Positions 5,637 to 11,430 of a DNA stretch of 12,334 nucleotides are shown here, piece after piece; the stretch's first letter is position 1; each line of letters opens with the position of its first letter. The notes under the pieces are model-generated. The model made no database searches and had not been told where the DNA came from. It saw nothing but the letters and a program-made list of their open reading frames with translations. Made by a program: the position numbers and the translations under genes. This DNA is from Deltaproteobacteria bacterium (GTDB taxonomy: Bacteria; Desulfobacterota; Syntrophia; Syntrophales; UBA2210): contig JAFCZZ010000030.1 in the NCBI GenBank assembly GCA_019314085.1, forward strand, positions 1 to 12,334. The letters run 5' to 3'.

Positions 5637-6015
5637 ACTTGATCCTCATCATTCGATGTGTGGGGGGGTACACCTTTTCCCTGCGTTGCAGATCCTTTTC
5701 TATCTTTTTTATCACGTCTCGGCACGCTTCGTCGATCTCCTCTTCCGTGAATTCTTCCCTTCTCCTTTCCCTCGTTGTCCTTTTCGGGATGTACCACCTC
5801 TCTTCCCCGAGGAGCAGTATGGGCGTATGCTTTTCACCGCCGAGCACCGAGTCGATGAAATAGCGGTACTTGTCGACGTATGAGCCCCTGCGTACCGCCT
5901 CGATGTCGACCACGGTCAGGCGGAGGGCGTTTTCTATGGTGAGCGGGACGAGCATCTGCTTTAAGCGGAAGCAAATCGGGCACTCCCTCGTGACGAACAT
6001 CACCAACTCTTTCAT
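5629..6015 (-). CDS. Thioredoxin/glutaredoxin-fold protein with CPIC active site
   Basis: The N-terminus MKELVMFVTRECPICFRLKQ is a beta strand followed by a CxxC redox centre (C12, C15) starting a helix, as in glutaredoxins and thioredoxins. HTPILLL at 63-69 supplies the conserved cis-proline loop and the next strand. A strongly charged helical tail follows (RTTRERRREEFTEEEIDEACRD, C98) and is longer than in simple glutaredoxins. The expected chemistry is thiol-disulfide exchange in the cytoplasm. It heads the minus-strand unit containing the winged-helix-like protein and CH6/CH7, and is divergent from the AbrB gene across a shared GGGA-N4-TCCC palindrome. This context suggests a role in setting the redox state of the many cysteine-pair proteins (inference). 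GGTGA directly precedes the ATG, so the start is a little uncertain. Confidence 0.82.
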   Translation of the reverse strand: MKELVMFVTRECPICFRLKQMLVPLTIENALRLTVVDIEAVRRGSYVDKYRYFIDSVLGGEKHTPILLLGEERWYIPKRTTRERRREEFTEEEIDEACRDVIKKIEKDLQRREKVYPPTHRMMRIKYG

Positions 6016-6033
6016 TCACCAACCCTTTTCCAT

Positions 6034-6045
6034 GGGAATTTTCCC
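6034..6045. promoter_or_regulatory. GGGA-N4-TCCC palindrome (site 4)
   Basis: GGGAATTTTCCC lies in the divergent promoter between the CPIC protein (-) and the AbrB protein (+). Its reverse complement is identical to the copy at 12279-12290. It is just upstream of the AbrB TATA-like box and between TATA and start for the CPIC gene, so one bound dimer could affect both. Confidence 0.75.
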
Positions 6046-6050
6046 AAAAA

Positions 6051-6059
6051 CTTAAAAAT
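6051..6059. promoter_or_regulatory. TATA-like element of the CPIC/AbrB divergent promoter
   Basis: CTTAAAAAT is centred about 22-25 bp before the paired ATGs of the AbrB gene (6077, 6080), giving a leaderless transcript. The complement, ATTTTTAAG, may serve the opposite gene, whose leader would then be roughly a dozen bases. Confidence 0.5.
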
Positions 6060-6076
6060 CCTCACTCGTTATAAAG

Positions 6077-6373
6077 ATGATGGTTGAGGTTAAAATATTG
6101 GGGCTGTCCAAGGTATCCGAGAAACGGAGGATCTTCATACCGCGCTCCGTCAGGGAACTGCTGAAGACCGATAAGATCAGCTTCGTGGTCGAGAAGGGGG
6201 TGAAGCTGGTTCCGAGCCCAGACGGTGTTCAGATCGATCAGAAGAGCAGGGTGTATCTCTCGGAGGTGGCGTACGAGAAGCTGGGAGTCAAGAAGGGGGA
6301 CAGCATTATTTTCCTCCAGAAGGACGGCGACATCTCGGTTCTCAGACTCGACGAGGTGAGGGTATCTGTCTGA
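6077..6373 (+). CDS. Tandem AbrB/SpoVT-type swapped-hairpin DNA-binding protein
   Basis: A 98-residue protein made of two consecutive AbrB-like units. The first, about residues 4-44, has LSKVSEKRRIFIPRSVRELL. The second, about 52-92, has IDQKSRVYLSEVAYEKLGVK followed by KGDSIIFL and ISVLRL, a textbook AbrB strand-helix-strand pattern. Usual AbrB proteins carry one unit and dimerise; a two-unit chain can form the fold alone or build a larger assembly. Family members bind DNA as transcription regulators or antitoxins. It heads the 6077-8834 operon and lies beside its own GGGA-N4-TCCC palindrome, as an autoregulator would. That makes it the best local candidate for the palindrome-binding factor, but nothing in the sequence proves it. 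ATG 6077 or 6080 may be used. Confidence 0.85.
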   Translation: MMVEVKILGLSKVSEKRRIFIPRSVRELLKTDKISFVVEKGVKLVPSPDGVQIDQKSRVYLSEVAYEKLGVKKGDSIIFLQKDGDISVLRLDEVRVSV

Positions 6374-6380
6374 GAAGAGG

Positions 6381-7211
6381 GTGCTGAAAGCCCTCTTGTA
6401 CGGCCTCAAGAACATGGCCAAGTACGGATTTAAGCTCCTTATCAGGACAGAGGACTTCAGGATTGTCGGTGTGCTCACAGCCCAGAAGCCGGAGATGGAT
6501 GTTTCCAAGGGCGTTCCGAGGATGTGGGGATTGGGAGTGGATTTGGACGGCAAGGTCTTCAAAGAGCCGCTGGACAGGTGGGTTGGCGAGAAGGGAATAT
6601 ACGAGTACGTTATTCTTTGCGAGAACCCGCAGGGCGTGGTGGTCACCTGCAGGAGGAGACCAGAGGGCGAGGAGGAGGATAACTTCTTTTATCTGCTCAG
6701 TCCGTTTGAGGCGGGAGACGTGAAGAAGCTGGAGGCGATGGTCGCGGGCAAGATGAGGGAAGTGAGTTCGCTGATGAGGCAGTTGGAGTCAATGAGGAAG
6801 GAGAGGGACTTCTGGGAGAGGGAGGCAAAAGCCAGCGGGGACGAAGCAAGGGAACTCAGGGACGAGGTTTCGAGGCTGTCTATAGAGGTAGCAATGCTGA
6901 GGTCTCAAATAGAACTGTACAAGCGACAAGCGTTTGCCTTCGAGGCGTTCTCGACCGAGGTTGAGAGTACGCTGAGGAAGATACTGGAGTCGGCTCAGGA
7001 GGTGGGTGAGGACAGGGGGGCGAGCGAAATCGAGAGGGTGTCGAGGGGAGTGAAGCGACTCAGGGAACTCAGGGAAGAGATAAGCGGACTCGTTCAGTTC
7101 CCGTCTCAGCCCTCCGAGGAGGAGTTCAGAAAAATAAGGGAGGACGTGAAGAAGATCGGTGAGAAGTTGTCCGACATCGAAAAGAATCTGCCGAAGAAGG
7201 TCGAGACCTGA
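6381..7211 (+). CDS. Cys-pair domain fused to a long coiled coil (CH8)
   Basis: Residues 1-100 form a beta-rich domain ending in the cysteine hairpin YVILCENPQGVVVTCRRRP (C80, C90, nine residues between), matching the hairpin of the small CH proteins. From about residue 112 to the end the chain is almost uninterrupted heptad-type helix (MRQLESMRKERDFWEREAKA, EARELRDEVSRLS), with a proline break near 240 and a last helix to residue 276. This looks like a structural or scaffolding protein that displays one CH domain on a coiled-coil oligomer (inference). GTG 6381 directly follows GAGAAGAGG with almost no spacing, so TTG 6396 or ATG 6414 could be the real start. The next gene begins one base after its stop. 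Confidence 0.78.
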   Translation: MLKALLYGLKNMAKYGFKLLIRTEDFRIVGVLTAQKPEMDVSKGVPRMWGLGVDLDGKVFKEPLDRWVGEKGIYEYVILCENPQGVVVTCRRRPEGEEEDNFFYLLSPFEAGDVKKLEAMVAGKMREVSSLMRQLESMRKERDFWEREAKASGDEARELRDEVSRLSIEVAMLRSQIELYKRQAFAFEAFSTEVESTLRKILESAQEVGEDRGASEIERVSRGVKRLRELREEISGLVQFPSQPSEEEFRKIREDVKKIGEKLSDIEKNLPKKVET

Positions 7212-7212
7212 T

Positions 7213-7908
7213 ATGTTTGTGTTCAGGGTGAACCAGAAGGGGGAAGCCAAGCAGGCATTTTCCTCCTTCCTGAACTCTCTTGCGGAGATGGACTGGTCGG
7301 GAGCATATGACCACATATCGGTCGTGGAGGAGAAGCTGTGCCAGTATCTCCTCGTCAAGGGGGATCCGAGCCTGATTCCCGAGGTCAGGGAGGTGTGCCG
7401 GAGGATAAAGCTGTATCTCCGTGAGCCGAGGATGCCGGAGGACAAGAGGAGGCTCATTTTCTCCCTGATAGAGAACCTCAAGAAGATGTTTGAGAAGAAC
7501 GCGAACTCTTTTAAAGACTCCTACCACGCATTGCTGAGGGTATACACGGACTTGAGGGACGACTGGTCGGAGTTCTGGCAGAACCCCTCTGAGGCAAATT
7601 TGTCGAGTCTCAGGGACGATCTGGATGATCTGGAGAGCCTTGAGCCACTGTTCAGGGGAGAGCCGGACGACAAGTACAAGCAGTACAGGGAGGTGCTCAA
7701 GAAGAGGTCGAAGTGCTACACGATGTTTCCGTACATGACCGGCATGGCTGTTCGGGGGCTGATACCGTCGGATAGCCAGCGGAAGCAGATTTTCGACAGC
7801 TTTTCTGAGCTGTTCTCAGCCATCGAGCCCCTCTTGGCACCGTACAGGTTCGAGTACGTGAAGGAAATAGAGGAAAAGCCCGGAAGAATAAGAATTGAGG
7901 GAGTCTGA
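7213..7908 (+). CDS. Helical protein of unknown function
   Basis: A 231-residue mostly alpha-helical protein with no recognised family: MFVFRVNQKGEAKQAFSSFL, a charged helix region with REVCRRIKLYLREP, then DDLDDLESLEPLFRGEPDD and a C-terminal IRIEGV strand. There is no signal peptide or membrane segment. ATG 7213 was chosen because it lies one base after the preceding stop; an upstream in-frame ATG at 7159 would add 18 residues read within the coiled-coil gene and is less likely. It lies between the coiled-coil CH8 gene and the winged-helix-like gene in the AbrB-headed operon, so it may work with either. Confidence 0.75.
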   Translation: MFVFRVNQKGEAKQAFSSFLNSLAEMDWSGAYDHISVVEEKLCQYLLVKGDPSLIPEVREVCRRIKLYLREPRMPEDKRRLIFSLIENLKKMFEKNANSFKDSYHALLRVYTDLRDDWSEFWQNPSEANLSSLRDDLDDLESLEPLFRGEPDDKYKQYREVLKKRSKCYTMFPYMTGMAVRGLIPSDSQRKQIFDSFSELFSAIEPLLAPYRFEYVKEIEEKPGRIRIEGV

Positions 7909-7910
7909 CC

Positions 7911-8834
7911 TTGACATTTCCACCCACTTCGGAGAAGCTGGGGCTCCTCTTCGATTTCCTGAAGTTCGTTTCCGAGAATCCCCATCTCAGGGTCGGTGAA
8001 CTTAGGAGGGAGTTCGCAAGGACGAGGGGCTTGACGGAGAGCTTTGTCAGGAGGCTGGATGATGTCCTCTGGTTCTCCGACTTCATAAAAACGAGATGGG
8101 CAGGGATTCCGCCGAGGGCTTACCGTGCCGTGACACCGGCGGGTCAGGCGGTCCTTGCGAGAGGATACTTCACTCTGGCTGATTTTTTCGAAGCTCCGGA
8201 GTGGGTCAGAAGGTGGCTCGTAAGAGTGCCGCCACCGGTTCCGGTTCTTCCCCCGAGGATCCTGCACATTTCCGTGCGCGATTTCTCCTTCTGGCTATCG
8301 GAGAACTGGGGGTTCAAGGTGTACGTCGAGAGCCCCAGCACGTATCTACAGCCTTGGCAGGTGCCCTTCGACCCGTCTTGGCTTCAGGCGCACGGTGTCG
8401 ATCCGTCCAACAGGGGGTTACCTTACGTGGTGAAGACGAGGGCGATAATACTGCTCGACACCTTGGACATCTTCTCGCTTGGTGTTGGAACAAAGGTTTA
8501 TGCGTACAACGTGGTTGGTTTCAAGTGGGTGAGGATGCACCCTTCTCACAGAATGGCGAGGATGCGTGCCGGAAGAGAGTACCGTACGCCTCCGTATTGG
8601 CGTAGGCATATGATCTACGACCCGCAGGCTAGGGTCTCGGTTACGGAGCTTCCGTGTCCCGTTCCCGGGAGGAGGAGGTGGGTCGTGGATTTCGGGAATT
8701 TTTCAGCTTCGCTCCCTCCGGTTCTCGATATCGATCTCTTGGAGCGGACTTTCGTCGAGAAGGTCAAGAAGGGGGAGATAGAGCGAGTTCCGGCTCTTTG
8801 GAGCGAGAAACAGGCAGTTGCGGTCTTAAAATAG
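7911..8834 (+). CDS. Protein with winged-helix-like N-terminus, unknown function
   Basis: A 307-residue protein starting at TTG 7911, two bases after the previous stop, with GAGGGA upstream at workable spacing. Residues about 8-85 resemble a winged helix: LLFDFLKFVSEN, LRVGELRREFARTRGL, FVRRLDDVLWF and the wing-like YRAVTPAGQAVLARG. The middle is proline and aromatic rich (RVPPPVPVLPPR, TYLQPWQVPFDPSWL) and the rest is a basic alpha/beta region (RMHPSHRMARMRAGREYR). I do not recognise the C-terminal two-thirds. It could be a viral replication, packaging or regulatory protein. It is the last gene of the 6077-8834 operon, and its stop abuts the palindrome of the next unit. Confidence 0.72.
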   Translation: MTFPPTSEKLGLLFDFLKFVSENPHLRVGELRREFARTRGLTESFVRRLDDVLWFSDFIKTRWAGIPPRAYRAVTPAGQAVLARGYFTLADFFEAPEWVRRWLVRVPPPVPVLPPRILHISVRDFSFWLSENWGFKVYVESPSTYLQPWQVPFDPSWLQAHGVDPSNRGLPYVVKTRAIILLDTLDIFSLGVGTKVYAYNVVGFKWVRMHPSHRMARMRAGREYRTPPYWRRHMIYDPQARVSVTELPCPVPGRRRWVVDFGNFSASLPPVLDIDLLERTFVEKVKKGEIERVPALWSEKQAVAVLK

Positions 8835-8846
8835 GGGAAATTTCCC
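8835..8846. promoter_or_regulatory. GGGA-N4-TCCC palindrome (site 5, perfect)
   Basis: GGGAAATTTCCC is a perfect 12-bp palindrome immediately after the stop of the upstream gene and just upstream of the TATA-like box for the 8884-11429 operon. Confidence 0.8.
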
Positions 8847-8851
8847 AGAAA

Positions 8852-8860
8852 AGTTTTTAG
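8852..8860 (+). promoter_or_regulatory. TATA-like box of the 8884-11429 operon
   Basis: AGTTTTTAG lies about 25-28 bp before ATG 8884, consistent with a leaderless first gene. The box is weak compared with TATA consensus. Confidence 0.45.
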
Positions 8861-8883
8861 GTGTTCCTTCCAAGAAGAATAGA

Positions 8884-9228
8884 ATGTCAATCACACTTCA
8901 TGGAATCCGCTATAAGTGGGAAAAGGATGCAGTGGTCGATTTCATTCTTTCTTGTCGGGAGCAGGGCGGGATACCGATTTTCAAAACTAGATTTGCTAAC
9001 GTTAGTTTGGGAGTGGATGGAAAACCTGCGGTGCTCGCAGTTTGCTGGGGCGGAATGGGACCGGAGCTGTCCAGAGTCTTCACGGATGTCCCCAGCGAGA
9101 TCCGTGAGGAAATGGAGAAGAGAGCGTCGGACTGGCTGTGGCTCTTGGAGAGATATGCTCCGCAGAAAGCCGCTATAGCTAGGTATAAGCCGGTGGTAAT
9201 CCCGTCGGCGTGGATGGGGGCGAGGTGA
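8884..9228 (+). CDS. Small protein of unknown function, first gene of the eight-gene operon
   Basis: A 114-residue protein with mixed alpha/beta character: MSITLHGIRYKWEKDAVVDF, VLAVCWGGMGPELSR, a charged helix EIREEMEKRASDWLWLLERY and a basic tail. It has two cysteines (C24, C54), but they are 29 residues apart and not in the hairpin context of the CH proteins, so I do not include it in that set. It is probably leaderless from the promoter at 8852 and controlled by the perfect palindrome at 8835. Its stop overlaps the next ATG as TGATG. No family is recognised. Confidence 0.75.
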   Translation: MSITLHGIRYKWEKDAVVDFILSCREQGGIPIFKTRFANVSLGVDGKPAVLAVCWGGMGPELSRVFTDVPSEIREEMEKRASDWLWLLERYAPQKAAIARYKPVVIPSAWMGAR

Positions 9229-9524
9229 TGGTTGAAGAGCATAGAGGGATAATAATACTTGATTTCGAAAAGAGGCCCGATGAAAGCCTTAAGCAAGTCG
9301 AGGGAAAAGAATTTTGGGTTTCCTGCCAGTATTCGGATGATTCTAAGAAAATTTCCTGTTTTCTCGAAAGAGTGGGAAAGCCTATGGAACAATATGGGTT
9401 TAAGACTACAGATCTGATTGGAGAAGGTCGTATATATTTTAGTCCGTCTGGATTCATGATGCGAAGAGCAAAGATTTACAGAAGTGACTACTTGGGTGAA
9501 ATCGTTATCAAGGAAGTGAAGTAA
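9228..9524 (+). CDS. Small Cys-pair protein CH9, type B (unknown function)
   Basis: A 98-residue protein: ILDFEKRPDESLKQVEGKEF, then WVSCQYSDDSKKISC (C33, C44), then FSPSGFMMRRAKIYR and IVIKEVK. It is a clear paralogue of CH11 at 9841; shared positions include LDF-x-K-x-PDES, VEGKEF-x-V-x-C, DL-I, P-x-GF-x-M-x-RA and VI-x-EV. In type B the cysteine hairpin is in the N-terminal third, unlike types A and C, where it is C-terminal. ATG 9228 overlaps the preceding stop; an in-frame GTG at 9225 and ATG at 9210 are alternatives. Together with CH10 it forms a two-gene unit that is repeated immediately downstream. Confidence 0.78.
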   Translation: MVEEHRGIIILDFEKRPDESLKQVEGKEFWVSCQYSDDSKKISCFLERVGKPMEQYGFKTTDLIGEGRIYFSPSGFMMRRAKIYRSDYLGEIVIKEVK

Positions 9525-9563
9525 GGGTGGTAAACTCGATTTTTTCCAAAGAGAGGTGAGGCG

Positions 9564-9839
9564 ATGGCTGGAGAAGAATATAAAAGGATTGTAACCATCA
9601 TCTACAGGGAAAATGAGCTTATATTGGAGACTCCCGAGGATATAAGATACCTGATCCCTTTTAAGGATATGACACATTTTGGAATCGATGAAAGTGCATG
9701 TGCGAGTTTAGAAGGTATTTCAATCTCCAAGTTTTACTATCCTAGACCGCCAGAGGTCGTGTTTGCATTTAAAGAGCCGGTAACTTGTAAAAAGAGCATA
9801 AGCTTTGCGTGGTGTGAGAAGAGAGAGAAGGCGGGATAA
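9564..9839 (+). CDS. Small Cys-pair protein CH10, type A (unknown function)
   Basis: A 91-residue protein with opening EEYKRIVTIIYRENELILET and C-terminal hairpin FKEPVTCKKSISFAWC (C75, C84); C46 is extra. It is paralogous to CH12 (EKYSGIVQIAY opening, F-x-EP-I-TC hairpin). The start is set by GAGGTGA at 9553-9559, four bases before the ATG, within the cassette GAGGTGAGGCGATGG, which also precedes CH15. It is the second member of the B-A unit. The E-P-V/A/I-T-C sequence before the first cysteine is the most conserved element across this block. Confidence 0.78.
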   Translation: MAGEEYKRIVTIIYRENELILETPEDIRYLIPFKDMTHFGIDESACASLEGISISKFYYPRPPEVVFAFKEPVTCKKSISFAWCEKREKAG

Positions 9840-9840
9840 G

Positions 9841-10134
9841 GTGGCAGTAAAGCTACTCGATTTTGTAAAGAAGCCCGACGAGAGCTTTGGGCTGGTCGAG
9901 GGGAAAGAATTCTCCGTTTTCTGTGGTTTTAAGCGTGAACCTGAGAAGGAGCCAAAAGTCGTCTGTCTTCTTAGAGAGCCTTCTTCAGGAGAAGCAGAGT
10001 TTTTGTTCAGACGCTCAGATTTGTTTATCAAGCCCAAGGGCCTTCTATATGTTACTCCGTACGGATTCAACATGCCGAGAGCGATAGTTCGTAGAGGCGC
10101 TCTAGATGATCCAGTCATCGAGGAGGTAGGTTGA
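9841..10134 (+). CDS. Small Cys-pair protein CH11, type B (unknown function)
   Basis: A 97-residue paralogue of CH9: LLDFVKKPDESFGLVEGKEF, then SVFCGFKREPEKEPKVVC (C28, C42, 13 residues between), then VTPYGFNMPRAIVRR and PVIEEVG. The start is GTG 9841, one base after the CH10 stop, chosen because it aligns the protein with CH9; upstream in-frame codons would run back inside CH10. The hairpin loop is longer than in CH9 by three residues. Together with CH12 it forms the second copy of the B-A two-gene unit, so this region arose by duplication of a gene pair. Function is unknown. Confidence 0.78.
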   Translation: MAVKLLDFVKKPDESFGLVEGKEFSVFCGFKREPEKEPKVVCLLREPSSGEAEFLFRRSDLFIKPKGLLYVTPYGFNMPRAIVRRGALDDPVIEEVG

Positions 10135-10137
10135 CTG

Positions 10138-10383
10138 TTGAACCGTGAAAAGTATTCAGGAATCGTTCAAATAGCGTATGATATGCCGAAAGAGACCGTT
10201 TTGCTTGTGTCGAAGGACAGAAAGTTTCTTTTTGGAGTGGATGAAATCCTGATAATGCCTGTCCCGCATTCGTCTGCAGTTACAAAAGAGAAAGCCAAAT
10301 TTTATTTTAGAGAACCCATCACGTGTGAAGCAGTGGAATCTCTGGGTAAAATTTTAATGTCGTGTGGGGAAGAAAGCCGGTGA
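10138..10383 (+). CDS. Small Cys-pair protein CH12, type A (unknown function)
   Basis: An 81-residue paralogue of CH10: EKYSGIVQIAYDMPKETVLL at the start and FREPITCEAVESLGKILMSC (C63, C76) near the end. The in-frame stop of CH11 lies just upstream, so the start must be the TTG at 10138 (or CTG 10135); GGAGGT at 10122-10127 sits about 10 bases before it. A TTG start implies reduced translation relative to its ATG neighbours. It is the second A gene of the duplicated B-A pair. Confidence 0.75.
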   Translation: MNREKYSGIVQIAYDMPKETVLLVSKDRKFLFGVDEILIMPVPHSSAVTKEKAKFYFREPITCEAVESLGKILMSCGEESR

Positions 10384-10390
10384 GGTTGAC

Positions 10391-10708
10391 ATGTCTGAGG
10401 TAGAAGAAGTTTCCGGAGTCGATGCAGTACTATGGGATCCGAGGGGCTACTCTTGCATAGACCTCGTGGAGTGGAAGAGAGGAGGGAAAAAGCGACTTCT
10501 GAGGAGAGTCTGTAATGCTGAGAATGTAATAATTCTCGATATTCCTCCTCTTTCCGGTGGAGAGTTTTTCTTCACGGCTCCCAAGCACGACATGTCGCTG
10601 TGGTTTGAAGAACCAGCCACTTGTGTAATTGACAAGAAAAACTTTAGGGTGTCGTGTCGAAAACCCGGGTTTTTGCTTTTTCATCCTTATCATGAAGTTG
10701 AGAGGTGA
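10391..10708 (+). CDS. Small Cys-pair protein CH13, type C (unknown function)
   Basis: A 105-residue protein with four cysteines: EVEEVSGVDAVLWDPRGYSC (C22), LRRVC (C41), and the hairpin FEEPATCVIDKKNFRVSC (C78, C89), then an aromatic tail (LLFHPYHEV). It shares E-x-SGV-x-x-x-x-W-x-P-x-G/x-x-C-I/V-x-L, R-x-VC, TC-x-ID and the final C with CH14 and CH15, so types C have two cysteine pairs. ATG 10391 follows GGTGAGG; a GTG at 10364 would overlap CH12 more deeply and is less likely. It is the first of three consecutive type C genes. Confidence 0.8.
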   Translation: MSEVEEVSGVDAVLWDPRGYSCIDLVEWKRGGKKRLLRRVCNAENVIILDIPPLSGGEFFFTAPKHDMSLWFEEPATCVIDKKNFRVSCRKPGFLLFHPYHEVER

Positions 10709-10712
10709 AGTG

Positions 10713-11009
10713 ATGGTTGAAGAGAAGATTTCTGGTGTTCGGTGGGCCGAGTGGCATTGGGACAATCCCCGCTGTATAGAATTGATAAGTGAGGATAAAC
10801 CAATGAGAAAAGTCTGCTTTCTTGATGGGCGTTTCATTGCTAAAGGAGGAGAGAAAACATTTGTAGGTACTCTCATTGAACTTGGATCATTCAGGAAGAG
10901 GGGAGTCACTGTTATAGAGTGGGAACGACCGGTCACCTGTACGATTGACACAGAAAAAGAAAGGGTGGTATGTCCGGAGCCGATGACTATAATTACTTTT
11001 GCTCCTTGA
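10713..11009 (+). CDS. Small Cys-pair protein CH14, type C (unknown function)
   Basis: A 98-residue paralogue of CH13 and CH15: EEKISGVRWAEWHWDNPRC (C21), MRKVC (C35), then ERPVTCTIDTEKERVVC (C76, C87). The ribosome binding site GAGGTGA at 10702-10708 is four bases before ATG 10713 and overlaps the CH13 stop. A longer in-frame opening from 10629 would lie inside CH13 and is rejected. The conserved first 20 residues with the W-x(4)-P-x-C pattern suggest that this N-terminal strand pair carries the second cysteine pair of type C. Confidence 0.8.
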   Translation: MVEEKISGVRWAEWHWDNPRCIELISEDKPMRKVCFLDGRFIAKGGEKTFVGTLIELGSFRKRGVTVIEWERPVTCTIDTEKERVVCPEPMTIITFAP

Positions 11010-11018
11010 GGTGAGGCG

Positions 11019-11429
11019 ATGGAAGAAGTAAAAGTACCTATCATAAAATTAGAAAAACCAAAAGTTGAAGTGAAAGAGGCTAGGTTATCAACAGAACTAC
11101 CACATATTAAAAGATTAGAAGAGATTTCTGGTGTTGACTGCATTGAGTGGAGTCCATATGGTTTCCGCTGTGTGCGTCTTTTTGGATGGAATCAGGAACA
11201 AAAAAGATATGAACTTCTGAGGGAGGTCTGCTATCCCGAGGTCATGGATCTTAAAACTCGTAGCGGGACGTTTTCTTTTGGAGCGTCCGATAAGCATTTG
11301 ATAAGATTGTTTCCTGAGAAACGAGTTACTTGTGTGATTGATAAAGAGAGAGCTGAGCTACGCTGTCCGGGTCTGGGCAAGTGGATGATTGCTCCTTATT
11401 TTGGTCCCGTTAAAGAGGAGTGGAAATAG
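11019..11429 (+). CDS. Small Cys-pair protein CH15, type C with N-terminal extension (unknown function)
   Basis: A 136-residue type C paralogue with an extra charged arm of about 33 residues (PIIKLEKPKVEVKEARLS), then LEEISGVDCIEWSPYGFRC (C41, C51), LLREVC (C71) and EKRVTCVIDKERAELRC (C105, C116). C41 is a fifth cysteine. The arm may be a flexible anchor or docking tail. GAGGTGA at 11008-11014 precedes ATG 11019. It is the last gene of the 8884-11429 operon, and its stop is one base from the stop of the convergent winged-helix-like gene; I saw no terminator between them. Confidence 0.8.
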   Translation: MEEVKVPIIKLEKPKVEVKEARLSTELPHIKRLEEISGVDCIEWSPYGFRCVRLFGWNQEQKRYELLREVCYPEVMDLKTRSGTFSFGASDKHLIRLFPEKRVTCVIDKERAELRCPGLGKWMIAPYFGPVKEEWK

Positions 11430-11430
11430 A

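Noticed and set aside
4797..5642. A 281-codon plus-strand open frame antisense to the winged-helix-like gene
   Set aside because: It lacks a ribosome binding site or promoter, begins inside CH6 on the opposite strand, has a composition typical of an antisense shadow (V, D, L, H, R rich), and the minus-strand gene has overlaps, spacing and start signals on its side.
7716..8267. Minus-strand frames across the junction of the helical and winged-helix-like genes
   Set aside because: They are antisense to two tightly spaced genes and have no start signals or recognisable features.
8884..9228. Counting the first gene of the 8884 operon as a Cys-pair protein
   Set aside because: Its two cysteines are 29 residues apart and not in the strand-turn-strand context of the other members.
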